From: an uncultured Rhizobiaceae group bacterium
GTDB taxonomy: Bacteria > Pseudomonadota > Alphaproteobacteria > Rhizobiales > Rhizobiaceae
Assembly (NCBI GenBank): GCA_947501445.1
Contig: CANMVS010000007.1
Coordinates: 62,001 to 126,000, forward strand
Length of the DNA stretch: 64,000 nt
Reading direction: 5' to 3'
A model generated the notes under the pieces. The model had not been told where the DNA came from and did no database searches. It worked only from the letters and a program-made list of their open reading frames with translations. Within the stretch, counting starts at the first letter, position 1. The number at the start of each line of letters is the position of its first letter. Positions 1 to 8,337 of the stretch are shown here, piece by piece. A program made the translations under genes and the position numbers.

Positions 1-1170
1 CCACACATCGGCGCGTTCATCGGTTACCTTGACGATGGCACCAATGGGTTCCAAAGGCGCGTGTGCCAGATAGGGCGCACGGTATTCAGCCTCAATGACA
101 TCGGCATCCGCCAGTGCCGCATCCACATCACCATCGTCGCGGGTTCGTGCCTCGATCCTTTCTTCGGTGAAAGAATCACTGAGAACCTGCCAGTGTTCGT
201 CCATTTCCGGCGGATAGGGCGCTTCGCCCCAGTCAAACTCAATGGCGTTGCCCGCCTGAATTGCCCGCCAGGTATTGTCCGCAATGATGCCGACACCGCC
301 GGTTACGGGAATGATCCTTTGCACGCCGCGCATTTTTTCGGCGGCGCTGGCATCAAAGCCATTCATGACACCACCCTGGCGCGGGTTCAGTTTGACGGTT
401 GCATGCACCATGCCATCAATAACCGTATCGATACCATAGGTGAGCGTGCCGGTGGACTTGGCGACAATATCGTGGCGGCGCATGGGTTTGCCGATCAGGC
501 GCCACTGGTCCGGATCGCGCAATTTGACATTAGTCACCGGTTTCAAAGTTGCAGCTATCGGCGCCAGCTCAATATAGCTGAGTTCGCTGCCGTCCGGCAG
601 GATGACCATGCCATTGGCCGTTTTCAACTGGCCGGTGGCAATGCCGGATTTCTGTGCGGCGGCGGCTTTCAGCGTCTCGCGTGCCACAGCACCTGCCATG
701 CGCAGTTTTTCATAGCCATCGGGTACGGAACTGGAACCGCCGGTGACCTGCATGCCGAGAAATTTCATCAGCACATCCATCACGGCGCGGGCCGATTCCG
801 CCATGGCGCTCTCGTCGGTGGAACGAAAGGGCGCGCCCTCTGTTGCCAGGGCCGTATTGTAATAGGCAGGGGCTGGTCGGCCCGGATCAACCATGACGGA
901 ATCAAGTTCCACATCCAGCTCTTCGGCAATCAGGGCCGCCTGCATGGAATAGGCACCCTGGCCAAGATCGGTGCGCGGTGTAATCAGCGTAATGCCCTGA
1001 TCATTGATTTTCACATAAGGGGTCAGCGCGGTATCACCATCGGCGAGATTGACGAGCAACGGATTGTCTCCGGGCTGGTTATACCAGTAGGCGCCGAATG
1101 CCACACCGCCGGCAATGGCGGCAGAGCCGATAAGAAATGTGCGGCGGGCTATTGTTTTGACGCGTCCCAT
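1..1170 (-). CDS. iorB: Molybdopterin-binding subunit of a xanthine dehydrogenase-family hydroxylase (IorB-like), partial
   Basis: Large catalytic subunit of a molybdenum hydroxylase of the isoquinoline 1-oxidoreductase/aldehyde dehydrogenase type. About the first 390 residues are visible and the rest lies past the window edge; the family usually has about 730. A twin-arginine signal (ARRTFLIGSAA, residues 8-18) followed by a hydrophobic stretch predicts export of the folded cofactor-loaded enzyme to the periplasm. TDLGQGAYSM (about 67-76) and the later YRAPYLAHAPLEP stretch fit the family. The ATG lies 1 bp after the iorA stop, so the two are co-translated. The substrate cannot be read from the sequence. 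Confidence is high for family, low for substrate. Confidence 0.88.
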   Translation of the reverse strand, partial: MGRVKTIARRTFLIGSAAIAGGVAFGAYWYNQPGDNPLLVNLADGDTALTPYVKINDQGITLITPRTDLGQGAYSMQAALIAEELDVELDSVMVDPGRPAPAYYNTALATEGAPFRSTDESAMAESARAVMDVLMKFLGMQVTGGSSSVPDGYEKLRMAGAVARETLKAAAAQKSGIATGQLKTANGMVILPDGSELSYIELAPIAATLKPVTNVKLRDPDQWRLIGKPMRRHDIVAKSTGTLTYGIDTVIDGMVHATVKLNPRQGGVMNGFDASAAEKMRGVQRIIPVTGGVGIIADNTWRAIQAGNAIEFDWGEAPYPPEMDEHWQVLSDSFTEERIEARTRDDGDVDAALADADVIEAEYRAPYLAHAPLEPIGAIVKVTDERADVW

Positions 1171-1171
1171 A

Positions 1172-1630
1172 TCAAGCACTCCGCAGGTTTTTGGCGGCGG
1201 TCTTTACCGCTTCACGAATACGCGGATAGGTGCCGCATCGGCAAAGATTGGCCGACATATTGGCATCTATCTGGGCATCTGTCGGGTCGTCGTTCACATC
1301 CAGAAATGAGGCTGCGGCCATGATCTGTCCGGACTGGCAGTAGCCACATTGTGCCACCTGATGTTCAACCCATGCGGCCTGCACAACATGCAGACTGTCG
1401 GGCGTTCCAAGCCCTTCGATGGTGGTTACTTCGCCATCCACATCGCCAGCGGCCAACTGGCATGAGCGAACCGCAACGCCATCCACATGGACGGTGCAGG
1501 CACCGCATTGGGCGATCCCGCAGCCATATTTCGGGCCGGTAATACCCAACTCATCTCTCAACACCCACAAAAGGGGCATGTCCTGTTCAACATCCACCTC
1601 ATGGGCGGTGCCATTAACGGTAATCTCCAT
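1172..1630 (-). CDS. iorA: [2Fe-2S] subunit of the molybdenum hydroxylase (IorA-like)
   Basis: Small iron-sulfur subunit, 152 aa, passing electrons from the molybdenum centre of the adjacent large subunit. The plant-type ferredoxin cluster cysteines are in CGIAQCGAC (Cys37, 42, 45) plus Cys57; the second cluster uses CGYC (95, 98) and CRC (130, 132). The reading frame is open upstream to 1744, but the ATG at 1630 starts the standard MEITVNG beginning and is preceded by GGAGAG at a suitable distance, so the shorter form is chosen. It has no signal peptide of its own; export would be by hitch-hiking with the Tat-targeted partner, as known for this family. Confidence 0.92.
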   Translation of the reverse strand: MEITVNGTAHEVDVEQDMPLLWVLRDELGITGPKYGCGIAQCGACTVHVDGVAVRSCQLAAGDVDGEVTTIEGLGTPDSLHVVQAAWVEHQVAQCGYCQSGQIMAAASFLDVNDDPTDAQIDANMSANLCRCGTYPRIREAVKTAAKNLRSA

Positions 1631-1639
1631 GGGTACTCT

Positions 1640-1695
1640 CCAGATCAAATGGGCCAGATCAAATGGGCCAGATAAAATAGGCCAGATCAAACGGG
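1640..1695. repeat. Four tandem copies of a 14-bp unit in the iorA leader
   Basis: The unit CCAGATCAAATGGG occurs at 1640, 1654, 1668 (two changes) and 1682 (one change). The block begins just upstream of the iorA Shine-Dalgarno region and would be transcribed as leader. Copy number could alter leader length or promoter spacing; no function is demonstrated by sequence alone. Confidence 0.9.
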
Positions 1696-1798
1696 TTGAA
1701 GTCATCATGCCTGTGCGGATTGTGCCAATTTTAACCGTCCGCAATACATGTTAGCGTCAACGTCACGCGAATGACGGGACGTGTTTCTCGAGAGAATA

Positions 1799-1823
1799 TT
1801 GACAAATCGTCGAAATTTGTCAA
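1799..1823. promoter_or_regulatory. Palindrome between iorA and the TetR gene (probable TetR operator)
   Basis: Perfect 9-bp arms TTGACAAAT and ATTTGTCAA separated by 7 bp. It sits 10 bp before the TetR-family ATG in the divergent intergenic region, and its left arm contains a TTGACA that could serve as a -35 box. TetR-family repressors commonly bind such sites beside their own gene, so autoregulation and control of iorAB are inferred. Confidence 0.6.
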
Positions 1824-1833
1824 GTTGTAAAGT

Positions 1834-2409
1834 ATGAGTTCGAAAATGACCGAGAAAGAAAAGAAATATATCGAGAGTGCCGTCAACGTCTTTGCGCGTT
1901 ATGGCGTGCGCCGGGCAACCATGGGCGATATTGCCACCCAGGCAGGCGTATCAAGGCAAACACTCTATGCAAGCTATGCCACCAAGGATGATATATTGTC
2001 TGCTGCGGTGCGTTATCACTCGGAACAGAAATATCAGGCGATTGTGTCGCGCTGGGCTGAATTGCAGGAAATCGGTGACAAGATTGATGCATTTTTTCAA
2101 TACGCCGTGATTGGCCACTTCGATCTTGTTCAGCAGATGCCTGATTCCAATGATCTTTTGACGGGCATGGGCGAAGCCAGCGATGCGGAGCGTCAGCGCG
2201 CCGAGGATAAAAAACGCCAGGCGCTGGCGCAATTGTTTACCCCTTTTGAAGAAAAGCTTGCAGCAGCGGGGATGAATTCAGTTGAAATGGCTGATTTCAT
2301 TCACAGTTCATCGGTAAATTATATTTTGGTGGCCAGGGATGTGGAGCACCTGAAAAGGCTGCTGCATTCCCTGAAGGTTTCTGTGCTTGCCATTCTCGGC
2401 GAGCAGTAG
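1834..2409 (+). CDS. TetR/AcrR family transcriptional regulator
   Basis: 191-aa regulator. The N-terminal helix-turn-helix is clear: an FARYGVRRATMGDIA helix pair followed by AGVSRQTLYASYATKDDIL (roughly residues 18-55). The C-terminal ligand domain has no assigned specificity. It is transcribed away from iorAB across an 85-bp gap holding a 25-bp palindrome, the usual arrangement for a local repressor, so it probably controls the molybdenum hydroxylase and itself. There is no strong Shine-Dalgarno before the ATG at 1834; a second in-frame ATG follows five codons in (SSKMTEK) and could be used instead. Confidence 0.87.
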   Translation: MSSKMTEKEKKYIESAVNVFARYGVRRATMGDIATQAGVSRQTLYASYATKDDILSAAVRYHSEQKYQAIVSRWAELQEIGDKIDAFFQYAVIGHFDLVQQMPDSNDLLTGMGEASDAERQRAEDKKRQALAQLFTPFEEKLAAAGMNSVEMADFIHSSSVNYILVARDVEHLKRLLHSLKVSVLAILGEQ

Positions 2410-2433
2410 CTGCGCCTTTGCGCATCAAGAGAT

Positions 2434-3270
2434 CTATTGTGTACCCGGCCATCCATGGGAAGCGGCAATTGGCCGATGGTCGATGAACTCGGCCTGTTGA
2501 AGCGGCACAATCTTTCTGATCGATAATTGCGGCAGCGAACGCCCCTCATGGCTGAAACAGATGGATGTCAGGAATTCATTGGCCAGATCCATCTGCCAGA
2601 ACTGCCAGCGTGAAGGCTGGTCTGCCAGCACAGGATCGATTGAAAGTTCAATCAGATCAGGACGCGGAAAGGCAAAGCCGAACTGCTCCAGCGGTATGGA
2701 AAGACCCATGCCGCGTGCCTTGATGTAGGATTCCTTCAATGTCCAATAGGCAAAGAACCTCTGGTGCTGTTTGTAGGCGGGCAGGCTGTTCAGGGCTGTG
2801 CATTCAAGTGGCGAGAAAAACCGCGTTGCAATATCAATCAATGCCCCACCGCGCTGGATGCTCTCGACATCAATGCCAAGCGTGCGCTGCTTTGTGACCC
2901 CAAGCACAATGAGATCATCCGTATGGGTGATATTGAAGGTGATCGTATCGGTACCAATGCCGGTATTGCTCAGGTGCGGGCGGCCATATTTATTCTTGTC
3001 AAAGGTGAGATTCCGGGCATCCAGGTCCAGATAGCGCGCCAAGACTGACCGTGTCAGGGCACGGGTGATCAAAAACCGGTGCTGATCAACCGGACGTACA
3101 AAGCGCATCATCCGGGTGCGTTCAGACGCAGACAGCACGGATTTGTAATCGGCCAGCAACGGCTGCGCGGTGATTTCGCGTGGAAAGGCCGCCCAAAGAT
3201 CAATGCGCTGTGGTGAGGCATGAAATCGCGATGACAGGTCAATGGGCTGATCAGGCTGCAAGATTTTCAA
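2434..3270 (-). CDS. 4'-phosphopantetheinyl transferase, Sfp type
   Basis: 278-aa enzyme predicted to move 4'-phosphopantetheine from CoA to a carrier-protein serine. The family magnesium/CoA motifs are present: LGIDVE (around residue 130) and FFAYWTLKESYIKARGMGLS (about 168-187), with the WxxKEAxxK pattern as WTLKESYIK. Translation appears to begin at TTG (3270). No carrier-domain, NRPS or PKS gene occurs in this window, so the client is elsewhere, perhaps a lysine-biosynthesis reductase or a remote secondary-metabolite locus. It converges with the TetR gene and follows the GntR gene in the same direction. Confidence 0.88.
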   Translation of the reverse strand: MKILQPDQPIDLSSRFHASPQRIDLWAAFPREITAQPLLADYKSVLSASERTRMMRFVRPVDQHRFLITRALTRSVLARYLDLDARNLTFDKNKYGRPHLSNTGIGTDTITFNITHTDDLIVLGVTKQRTLGIDVESIQRGGALIDIATRFFSPLECTALNSLPAYKQHQRFFAYWTLKESYIKARGMGLSIPLEQFGFAFPRPDLIELSIDPVLADQPSRWQFWQMDLANEFLTSICFSHEGRSLPQLSIRKIVPLQQAEFIDHRPIAASHGWPGTQ

Positions 3271-3349
3271 TTCCGTTCCTGTGGGCCGGGTGTTGCCATG
3301 GGTCTGTGGCCTTTGCCCCCATTGACGATTGCGGATGGACAGTGCTGCC

Positions 3350-4096
3350 TCAAGGCAGATTTACCGCATAATGCATATCATCGGTCAGACAACGCGAACA
3401 CCGCAGTTCGACCGGATTACCTTCCAGATCGCGCGCAATACGACGGATCAGCAGCATCGGCACCCCCGTTTCACAGCCCAAGGTCGCGCAGTCGCGTTCA
3501 TTGGACAGGACGGCTTTCAATTTTTCATCGGCTTTGGCAATGGTGATGCCCCAATTGCTGGAATAGAGCTGATAGACATTGTTGGGAATTTCTTTCAGCG
3601 CATCAAAACCGGGCAGGGTTTTTGCTGCAATGGAGATTGTTTCAGTAATGACGCTCTTGCCATCCACCTGGCGAACCCGCTCAATGCGCCACACGGGTGC
3701 GCCCTTGTCGATTGACAGGGCCTGTGCTTCATCTGCCGTTGATGGCTCCTGTGACCAGCACAAAAGGCGAGACTCGGGAAAGGCACTGTCCTGTGTTTTA
3801 TTGTCTGTCGTCAGTTTGAAAAACTGAAACAAAATGCGCGAATCTTCCGGTTCGGCGACAAATGTGCCGCGTCCCTGCCGTCGTACCAGCAGATTTTCCG
3901 CCGTCATCGCGTCAAGCGCCTTGCGGACGGTGCCCTGGCTGACGTTAAGCTGACGCGCCAGTTCCTGCTCGCTGGGAATGTTCATTCCGGGTTGCCAGAC
4001 GCCGTCAACAAGCCGTCGGATGAGCTGGTCCTTGACCTGCGCATAGAGCGGTTTGAAGCCGATATGAGTCTCTGAATCCTGCAAAGCCAATTCCAT
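3350..4096 (-). CDS. GntR family regulator with UTRA domain (HutC subfamily), likely sulfolactate regulator
   Basis: 248 aa. An N-terminal winged helix (about residues 15-78; NIPSEQELARQLNVSQGTVR is the recognition region, RRQGRGTFVA the wing) is followed by a UTRA effector domain (about 95-245; PVWRIERVRQVDGK and the closing LIRRIARDLEGNPVELR). It is divergent from suyABslcCcomC with a roughly 120-bp gap containing a palindrome. Its likely effector is sulfolactate or a pathway intermediate; this follows from position, not from a recognisable ligand site. Confidence 0.88.
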   Translation of the reverse strand: MELALQDSETHIGFKPLYAQVKDQLIRRLVDGVWQPGMNIPSEQELARQLNVSQGTVRKALDAMTAENLLVRRQGRGTFVAEPEDSRILFQFFKLTTDNKTQDSAFPESRLLCWSQEPSTADEAQALSIDKGAPVWRIERVRQVDGKSVITETISIAAKTLPGFDALKEIPNNVYQLYSSNWGITIAKADEKLKAVLSNERDCATLGCETGVPMLLIRRIARDLEGNPVELRCSRCLTDDMHYAVNLP

Positions 4097-4158
4097 ATCT
4101 CTTTTTTTGTCTGTTTTAACCTGATCCGGTTGACAATGCCAGTATTTTGTATCTTATA

Positions 4159-4170
4159 TCTTATATAAGA
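4159..4170. promoter_or_regulatory. Perfect 12-bp palindrome upstream of suyA (candidate GntR operator)
   Basis: TCTTATATAAGA is perfectly self-complementary and is overlapped on the left by another ATCTTATAT half-site (4151-4159). It lies between the divergent GntR and suyA genes, about 48 bp before the suyA start. It is AT-rich enough to double as a -10 region, so operator identity is only inferred. Confidence 0.45.
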
Positions 4171-4217
4171 CTTGGGCTGAAAGCGCCCATTATGTGGAAT
4201 TTTTGTTGGAGGTTGCC

Positions 4218-4505
4218 TTGAGTATCCCGCAATTGCTGGTTCACGACCATAAGGACAACGTCGGTGTTGTTGTTGTGGAAAATCTGTCCGCCGGTACAAA
4301 TATGACCTGTGTCATCACCCATGATGATTCGGATTTTCAACTTATGTGCAGTGATGATGTGCCGATTGGGCACAAGGTTGCCCTGCAGGACTTTGCTGTT
4401 GGCGATACCGTCCTCAAATATGGCGAGGATATCGGCAAGATTGTTGCCCCTATCAAAAAGGGTGAGCACGTCCATGTCCACAATATGAAAACCAAGCGCT
4501 GGTAG
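4218..4505 (+). CDS. suyA: (R)-sulfolactate sulfo-lyase, small subunit (SAF domain)
   Basis: 95-aa SAF-domain protein of the UxaA/altronate-dehydratase family, the small subunit of the iron-dependent lyase that splits (R)-sulfolactate into pyruvate and sulfite. Signature stretches are VHDHKDNVGVVVVENL and VPIGHKVALQDFAVGDTVLKYGEDIG. The frame is open from an ATG at 4194, but the TTG at 4218 has GGAGG at 4208-4212 and is preferred. Followed 9 bp later by suyB. Assignment as SuyA rather than another UxaA-type dehydratase rests on the four-gene context. Confidence 0.85.
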   Translation: MSIPQLLVHDHKDNVGVVVVENLSAGTNMTCVITHDDSDFQLMCSDDVPIGHKVALQDFAVGDTVLKYGEDIGKIVAPIKKGEHVHVHNMKTKRW

Positions 4506-4514
4506 GAGCAAATC

Positions 4515-5681
4515 ATGTCTCAGAAAATCATGGCTTACCGGCGCGAAAATGGCCGCGTCGGTGTTCGCAATCACGTGGTCATCCTGCCGCTGGATGATAT
4601 TTCAAATGCTGCCTGTGAAGCAGTTGCCAATAATATCAAGGGCACAATGGCCCTGCCGCATGCCTATGGCCGGTTGCAATTTGGTGAAGACCTGGATTTG
4701 CATTTCCGCACCATGATCGGCACCGGTGCAAACCCCAATGTTGCAGCCGTTGTGGTGATCGGCATTGAGCCGGAATGGACCAAGATTGTCGTTGACGGGA
4801 TCGCCGCCACGGGCAAGCCGGTGACCGGGCTGTCGATTGAGCAGAACGGCGATATCGCAACCATCGCCGCTGCTGCACGTGTGGCGAAGGATTATGTTCA
4901 TTGGGCAACGGAATTGCTGCGCGAGGAGTGCGATATTTCAGACCTGTGGATTTCCACAAAATGCGGTGAGAGCGACACCACAACCGGCCTTTCATCCTGC
5001 CCGACCGTTGGCAATATGTATGATAAATTGCTGCCGGGTGGCATTTACGGCTGTTTCGGTGAAACGTCGGAAATTACCGGCGCTGAACATTTGTGCAAGG
5101 CCAAGGCCGCCAATCCGGAAGCTGCCGAAAAATTCATGAAGATCTGGCAGTCCTATCAGGATGATGTCATTGAAGCGCACAAAACATCTGACCTTTCTGA
5201 CAGCCAGCCAACCAAGGGCAATATTCTTGGTGGGTTGACAACGATTGAGGAAAAGGCGCTGGGCAATCTGGAAAAGATTGGCCGCACCTCCACCTATATC
5301 GATGCGCTGGGCCCTGCTGAAGAGCCGAAAAAAGGCAAGGGTCTGTATTTCATGGACACCTCCTCTGCCGCTGCGGAATGTGTGACGCTGATGGCCGCTG
5401 CCGGCTATGTGATCCACACCTTCCCGACCGGTCAGGGCAATGTCATTGGGAACCCGATTGTGCCGGTCATCAAAATCACCGGCAATCCGCGCACCGTGCG
5501 CACCATGGGTGAACACGTCGATGTGGATGTATCGGGCGTGCTGCGCCGTGATATGACCATCAGCCAGGCGGGTGATGCGCTTATTGACATGATCGTTCGC
5601 ACATCCAATGGTCGTCATACGGCGGCCGAAGCGCTGGGTCACCGCGAATTTGTCATGACCAAGCTTTACCGCAGTGCATAA
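4515..5681 (+). CDS. suyB: (R)-sulfolactate sulfo-lyase, large subunit
   Basis: 388-aa member of the UxaA/GarD large-subunit family, catalysing C-S bond cleavage of (R)-sulfolactate with SuyA. The typical opening [12 protein letters not shown] is at residues 9-20, followed by [14 protein letters not shown], and the cysteine-containing [12 protein letters not shown] and [13 protein letters not shown] regions characteristic of these metal-dependent lyases. Length matches SuyB rather than a fused altronate dehydratase. GAGCA lies before the ATG. Downstream slcC and comC interconvert the two sulfolactate enantiomers, which makes the substrate assignment strong. The product sulfite needs handling by genes that are not in this window. 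Confidence 0.9.
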   Translation: MSQKIMAYRRENGRVGVRNHVVILPLDDISNAACEAVANNIKGTMALPHAYGRLQFGEDLDLHFRTMIGTGANPNVAAVVVIGIEPEWTKIVVDGIAATGKPVTGLSIEQNGDIATIAAAARVAKDYVHWATELLREECDISDLWISTKCGESDTTTGLSSCPTVGNMYDKLLPGGIYGCFGETSEITGAEHLCKAKAANPEAAEKFMKIWQSYQDDVIEAHKTSDLSDSQPTKGNILGGLTTIEEKALGNLEKIGRTSTYIDALGPAEEPKKGKGLYFMDTSSAAAECVTLMAAAGYVIHTFPTGQGNVIGNPIVPVIKITGNPRTVRTMGEHVDVDVSGVLRRDMTISQAGDALIDMIVRTSNGRHTAAEALGHREFVMTKLYRSA

Positions 5682-5716
5682 GTGTAAACGCACACATGAG
5701 TTGAGTTGATCCTTCA

Positions 5717-5741
5717 GGCCGCCGCGCAAAAGGTGGCGGCC
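5717..5741 (+). other. Intergenic hairpin between suyB and slcC
   Basis: Perfect 7-bp stem GGCCGCC/GGCGGCC around an 11-nt loop. There is no U-tract, so it is more likely an RNA-processing or stabilising stem within the operon than a terminator. Confidence 0.5.
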
Positions 5742-5768
5742 ACATGCAAAGAGGCACCCGATCCTGCT

Positions 5769-6695
5769 ATGGCTGAAATCGTCATCACTGAATTTATGGA
5801 TCAATCGGCTGTTGATCAGCTGTCGGCACAATTTGCCACCCGTTACGACCCAGAACTGGCGGACCGTCAGGAAGATATTTCAGCCTTGCTGGGTAGCGCC
5901 ACGGCATTGATTGTGCGCAACCGGACGCAGGTTACAAAAGACCTTCTGGCAAAGGCACCGGCGCTCAAATGTGTCGGGCGGCTCGGGGTTGGCCTTGATA
6001 ATATTGACATGGATGCCTGCAAGGGCGCCGGTGTCAGCGTCTATCCGGCCACCGGGGCCAATAATCTGAGTGTGGCGGAATATGTCATCAGCAATGCCAT
6101 GGTGCTGTTGCGTGGTGCCTATCACGCGCGCGATGCGATGCTGCGCGGTGAATGGCCGCGCCAGACACTGATTGGCCGTGAACTGTCCGGCCGCGTCATG
6201 GGCCTTGTGGGTTTTGGCGCGATTGCCAGAGAGGTGGCTGAGCGGGCCCGTGCGCTTGGCATGGATGTGATCGCCTATGATCCCTTCTGCCCGGCTGATG
6301 ATGCGGCCTGGCAATTGGGCCGCAAAGTTTCGTTTGAGGATCTGTTGCGTCTGTCCGATGTGGTCAGCCTGCATGTGCCGCTCAATGATTCCACCTATCA
6401 TCTGATTGACGCCGCAGCCCTTGCCGGGATGAAGGATGGTGCGATCCTCATCAATGCCGCGCGCGGCGGTGTGATTGATGAAGAGGCGCTGGCCTCTGCA
6501 TTGTCGCATGGCAGACTGGCTGGTGCGGCGCTTGATGTATTTGAGGTTGAGCCACTGACCGCGAACGCGGCAATGAAATTCAGCGGCATCGCAAATCTTG
6601 TCCTGACGCCGCATATCGCCGGGGTGACGGAAGAATCCAATGTCCGGGTCAGTGCATTGATCGCACAGATTGTTGCAGAACATCTGACGCGATAG
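5769..6695 (+). CDS. slcC: (S)-sulfolactate dehydrogenase (D-2-hydroxyacid dehydrogenase family)
   Basis: 308-aa NAD-dependent enzyme related to phosphoglycerate dehydrogenase, predicted to oxidise (S)-sulfolactate to sulfopyruvate. The nucleotide fold shows VMGLVGFGAIAREVAERARA; the catalytic Arg and Glu are in INAARGGVIDEEAL and FEVEPL, and the catalytic His in LTPHIAG. The frame is open upstream to 5706, but MAEIVITEF at 5769 matches the family start, with GAGG at 5751. It lies between suyB and comC. A phosphoglycerate dehydrogenase role is less likely because it lacks a C-terminal regulatory domain and sits in this operon. Confidence 0.87.
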   Translation: MAEIVITEFMDQSAVDQLSAQFATRYDPELADRQEDISALLGSATALIVRNRTQVTKDLLAKAPALKCVGRLGVGLDNIDMDACKGAGVSVYPATGANNLSVAEYVISNAMVLLRGAYHARDAMLRGEWPRQTLIGRELSGRVMGLVGFGAIAREVAERARALGMDVIAYDPFCPADDAAWQLGRKVSFEDLLRLSDVVSLHVPLNDSTYHLIDAAALAGMKDGAILINAARGGVIDEEALASALSHGRLAGAALDVFEVEPLTANAAMKFSGIANLVLTPHIAGVTEESNVRVSALIAQIVAEHLTR

Positions 6696-6725
6696 GAATT
6701 TTCGAAATTTTGGGTGGAGCACGTC

Positions 6726-7730
6726 ATGACGGCTGAAAACACAATGAGCGTGAACGCGGTTCATCTGCTTATCCGTGATGCACTGATGCGCAGCAATACT
6801 GCGCAGCCGGCGGCCAATAGTGTGGCACGGGCGCTGGTAGCTGCCGAACTTGCCGGGCAGACAGGCCATGGCTTGCGGCGCGTTGGCTCCTATGCGGCGC
6901 AGGCGGCCTGCGGAAAAATCGATGGTCAGGCACAGGCATCCCTGAAACAGCTGAGGCCGGGCGCAGCGCTGGTTGATGCAGCGCATGGCTTTGCCTATCC
7001 GGCGGTTGAACTGGCGCAGGAATGGCTGGTGGAGGCGACACCCAAACAGGGCATTGCCCTGGCAGGCATTACCCGCTCACATCATTGTGGTGTGGCCGGT
7101 GTCATTGTCGAGGCGCTGGCTGAAAAGGGACTGGTGGCGCTGCTCTTTGCCAATACACCGGCAGCAATGGCGCCCTGGGGTGCAAAACAGCCTATTTTCG
7201 GCACCGACCCGATTGCCTTTTCCTGTCCTTTGCCAAAGGGTGATCCCATCACCATTGATATTGCCCTGTCAAAAGTTGCCCGCGGCAAAATCATGGCGGC
7301 CCATCAAAAGGGCGAGGATATTCCACCCGATTGGGCTCTGGACGCCGATGGCAACCCGACCACCGACAGCGCCGCAGCACTGGCCGGCTCCATGGCCCCG
7401 CTTGGCGATGCCAAGGGCACGGTGCTGGCGCTGATGGTCGAACTATTGTGCGCCGGGCTGACCGGTGCCAATTTCAGCTATGAGCAAACATCGTTCCTGA
7501 ATGCCGAGGGCAAACCGCCCGGCTCCGGCCAGGCACTGATTGCCATCGACCCCGGCGCATTTGGTGACCATGCGCCGACGCGTTTTGCCGATATGGCCCA
7601 TATGCTGACATCGCTCGACGGTGCTCGCATGCCGGGCGCACGCAGACACGCATTGAAACGGGCGATCGAGCGTGATGGTATTGCCATCACCCAGGCGCAG
7701 ATTGACGAGATCGGCGCGATCGGGCTTTAG
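6726..7730 (+). CDS. comC: (R)-sulfolactate dehydrogenase (Ldh2/malate dehydrogenase-like family)
   Basis: 334-aa NAD(P)-dependent oxidoreductase of the type 2 malate/L-lactate dehydrogenase family, predicted to reduce sulfopyruvate to (R)-sulfolactate, the substrate of SuyAB. Family stretches include AGQTGHGLRRVGSYA, ITRSHHCGVAGVIVE, PIFGTDPIAFSCP and DIALSKVARGKIM. A GTG at 6714 opens the frame, but the ATG at 6726 has GGAG six bases ahead and is preferred. It ends the sulfolactate operon. A diverged, broken copy of its 3' half lies 2 kb downstream, beyond hipBA. Confidence 0.87.
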   Translation: MTAENTMSVNAVHLLIRDALMRSNTAQPAANSVARALVAAELAGQTGHGLRRVGSYAAQAACGKIDGQAQASLKQLRPGAALVDAAHGFAYPAVELAQEWLVEATPKQGIALAGITRSHHCGVAGVIVEALAEKGLVALLFANTPAAMAPWGAKQPIFGTDPIAFSCPLPKGDPITIDIALSKVARGKIMAAHQKGEDIPPDWALDADGNPTTDSAAALAGSMAPLGDAKGTVLALMVELLCAGLTGANFSYEQTSFLNAEGKPPGSGQALIAIDPGAFGDHAPTRFADMAHMLTSLDGARMPGARRHALKRAIERDGIAITQAQIDEIGAIGL

Positions 7731-7882
7731 AGTATGGGAGGATAACAGGAAGCAAAGCAGAGTCTGGTGCCGGTTCTTCTTTCTGTTTGCTGGTTTCTGC
7801 AGCGCATGAGACATGTCTATCCCAGTTTCCCGTGAGCTTGCAGACATAATTTACCGTTAAAAGCTTGTATTAAGCACCAATA

Positions 7883-7983
7883 GGTCATATATGTCCTATT
7901 AGAAGCCTATCGGAAGAAGTCTTACTAACGGACAAATATGTCCGTTTGAATAATAAAATCATTATAAGAGGTCAAATATGACC
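7883..7983. promoter_or_regulatory. Three operator-like palindromes upstream of hipB
   Basis: Three related 14-bp dyads: GGTCATATATGTCC (7883-7896), GGACAAATATGTCC (7930-7943) and GGTCAAATATGACC (7970-7983), sharing the pattern GG-T/A-CA-(4)-TG-T/A-CC. The third overlaps the hipB ATG at 7978. HipB-type antitoxins bind several promoter palindromes cooperatively, so this is the probable autoregulatory operator array. The sequence differs from the published E. coli TATCC-N8-GGATA operator. Confidence 0.7.
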
Positions 7984-8334
7984 GTTCCTTCAAGAATGCA
8001 AACGCGCTCACCTGAGCAGATCGCGGTGGAGATCGGGCACAAACTCGAACGTTTACGCCTCTCGCGAAACATCACACAGGCTGAACTTGCTGAAAATGCC
8101 GGTGTATCAGAACGCACGTTGAGACGTCTGGAAGCGGGGCAGGGTGCAACGCTCGACACCCTCATTCGGATCATGACGGGTCTCCAGATACAGGAAAATC
8201 TGCAATTGCTTTTGCCTGACCCGCGCATTCGGCCGATTGAACGGGTTCGCTCTGGCGGCCGTGAACGCCAGCGGTCCAGCCCGCAAAACATCAGGAAGAA
8301 GGTGGCACCATGGGAATGGGGCAAGGAAGGCTGA
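7978..8334 (+). CDS. hipB: HipB-like antitoxin, XRE-family HTH
   Basis: 118-aa DNA-binding protein. A helix-turn-helix of the XRE/Cro type spans about residues 20-75: LERLRLSRNITQAELAENAG then VSERTLRRLEAGQGATLDTL. The basic tail (SGGRERQRSSPQNIRKKVAP) may contact the toxin or DNA. The gene is followed 3 bp later by a HipA-type kinase, the classic toxin-antitoxin order. GAGG (7968-7971) lies before the ATG, and the start codon sits inside one of three operator-like palindromes, implying tight self-repression. Confidence 0.88.
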   Translation: MTVPSRMQTRSPEQIAVEIGHKLERLRLSRNITQAELAENAGVSERTLRRLEAGQGATLDTLIRIMTGLQIQENLQLLLPDPRIRPIERVRSGGRERQRSSPQNIRKKVAPWEWGKEG

Positions 8335-8337
8335 TGG

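Noticed and set aside
61-1323. 420-codon plus-strand frame
   Set aside because: Antisense to the iorB/iorA genes, which have clear family motifs and cofactor cysteines.
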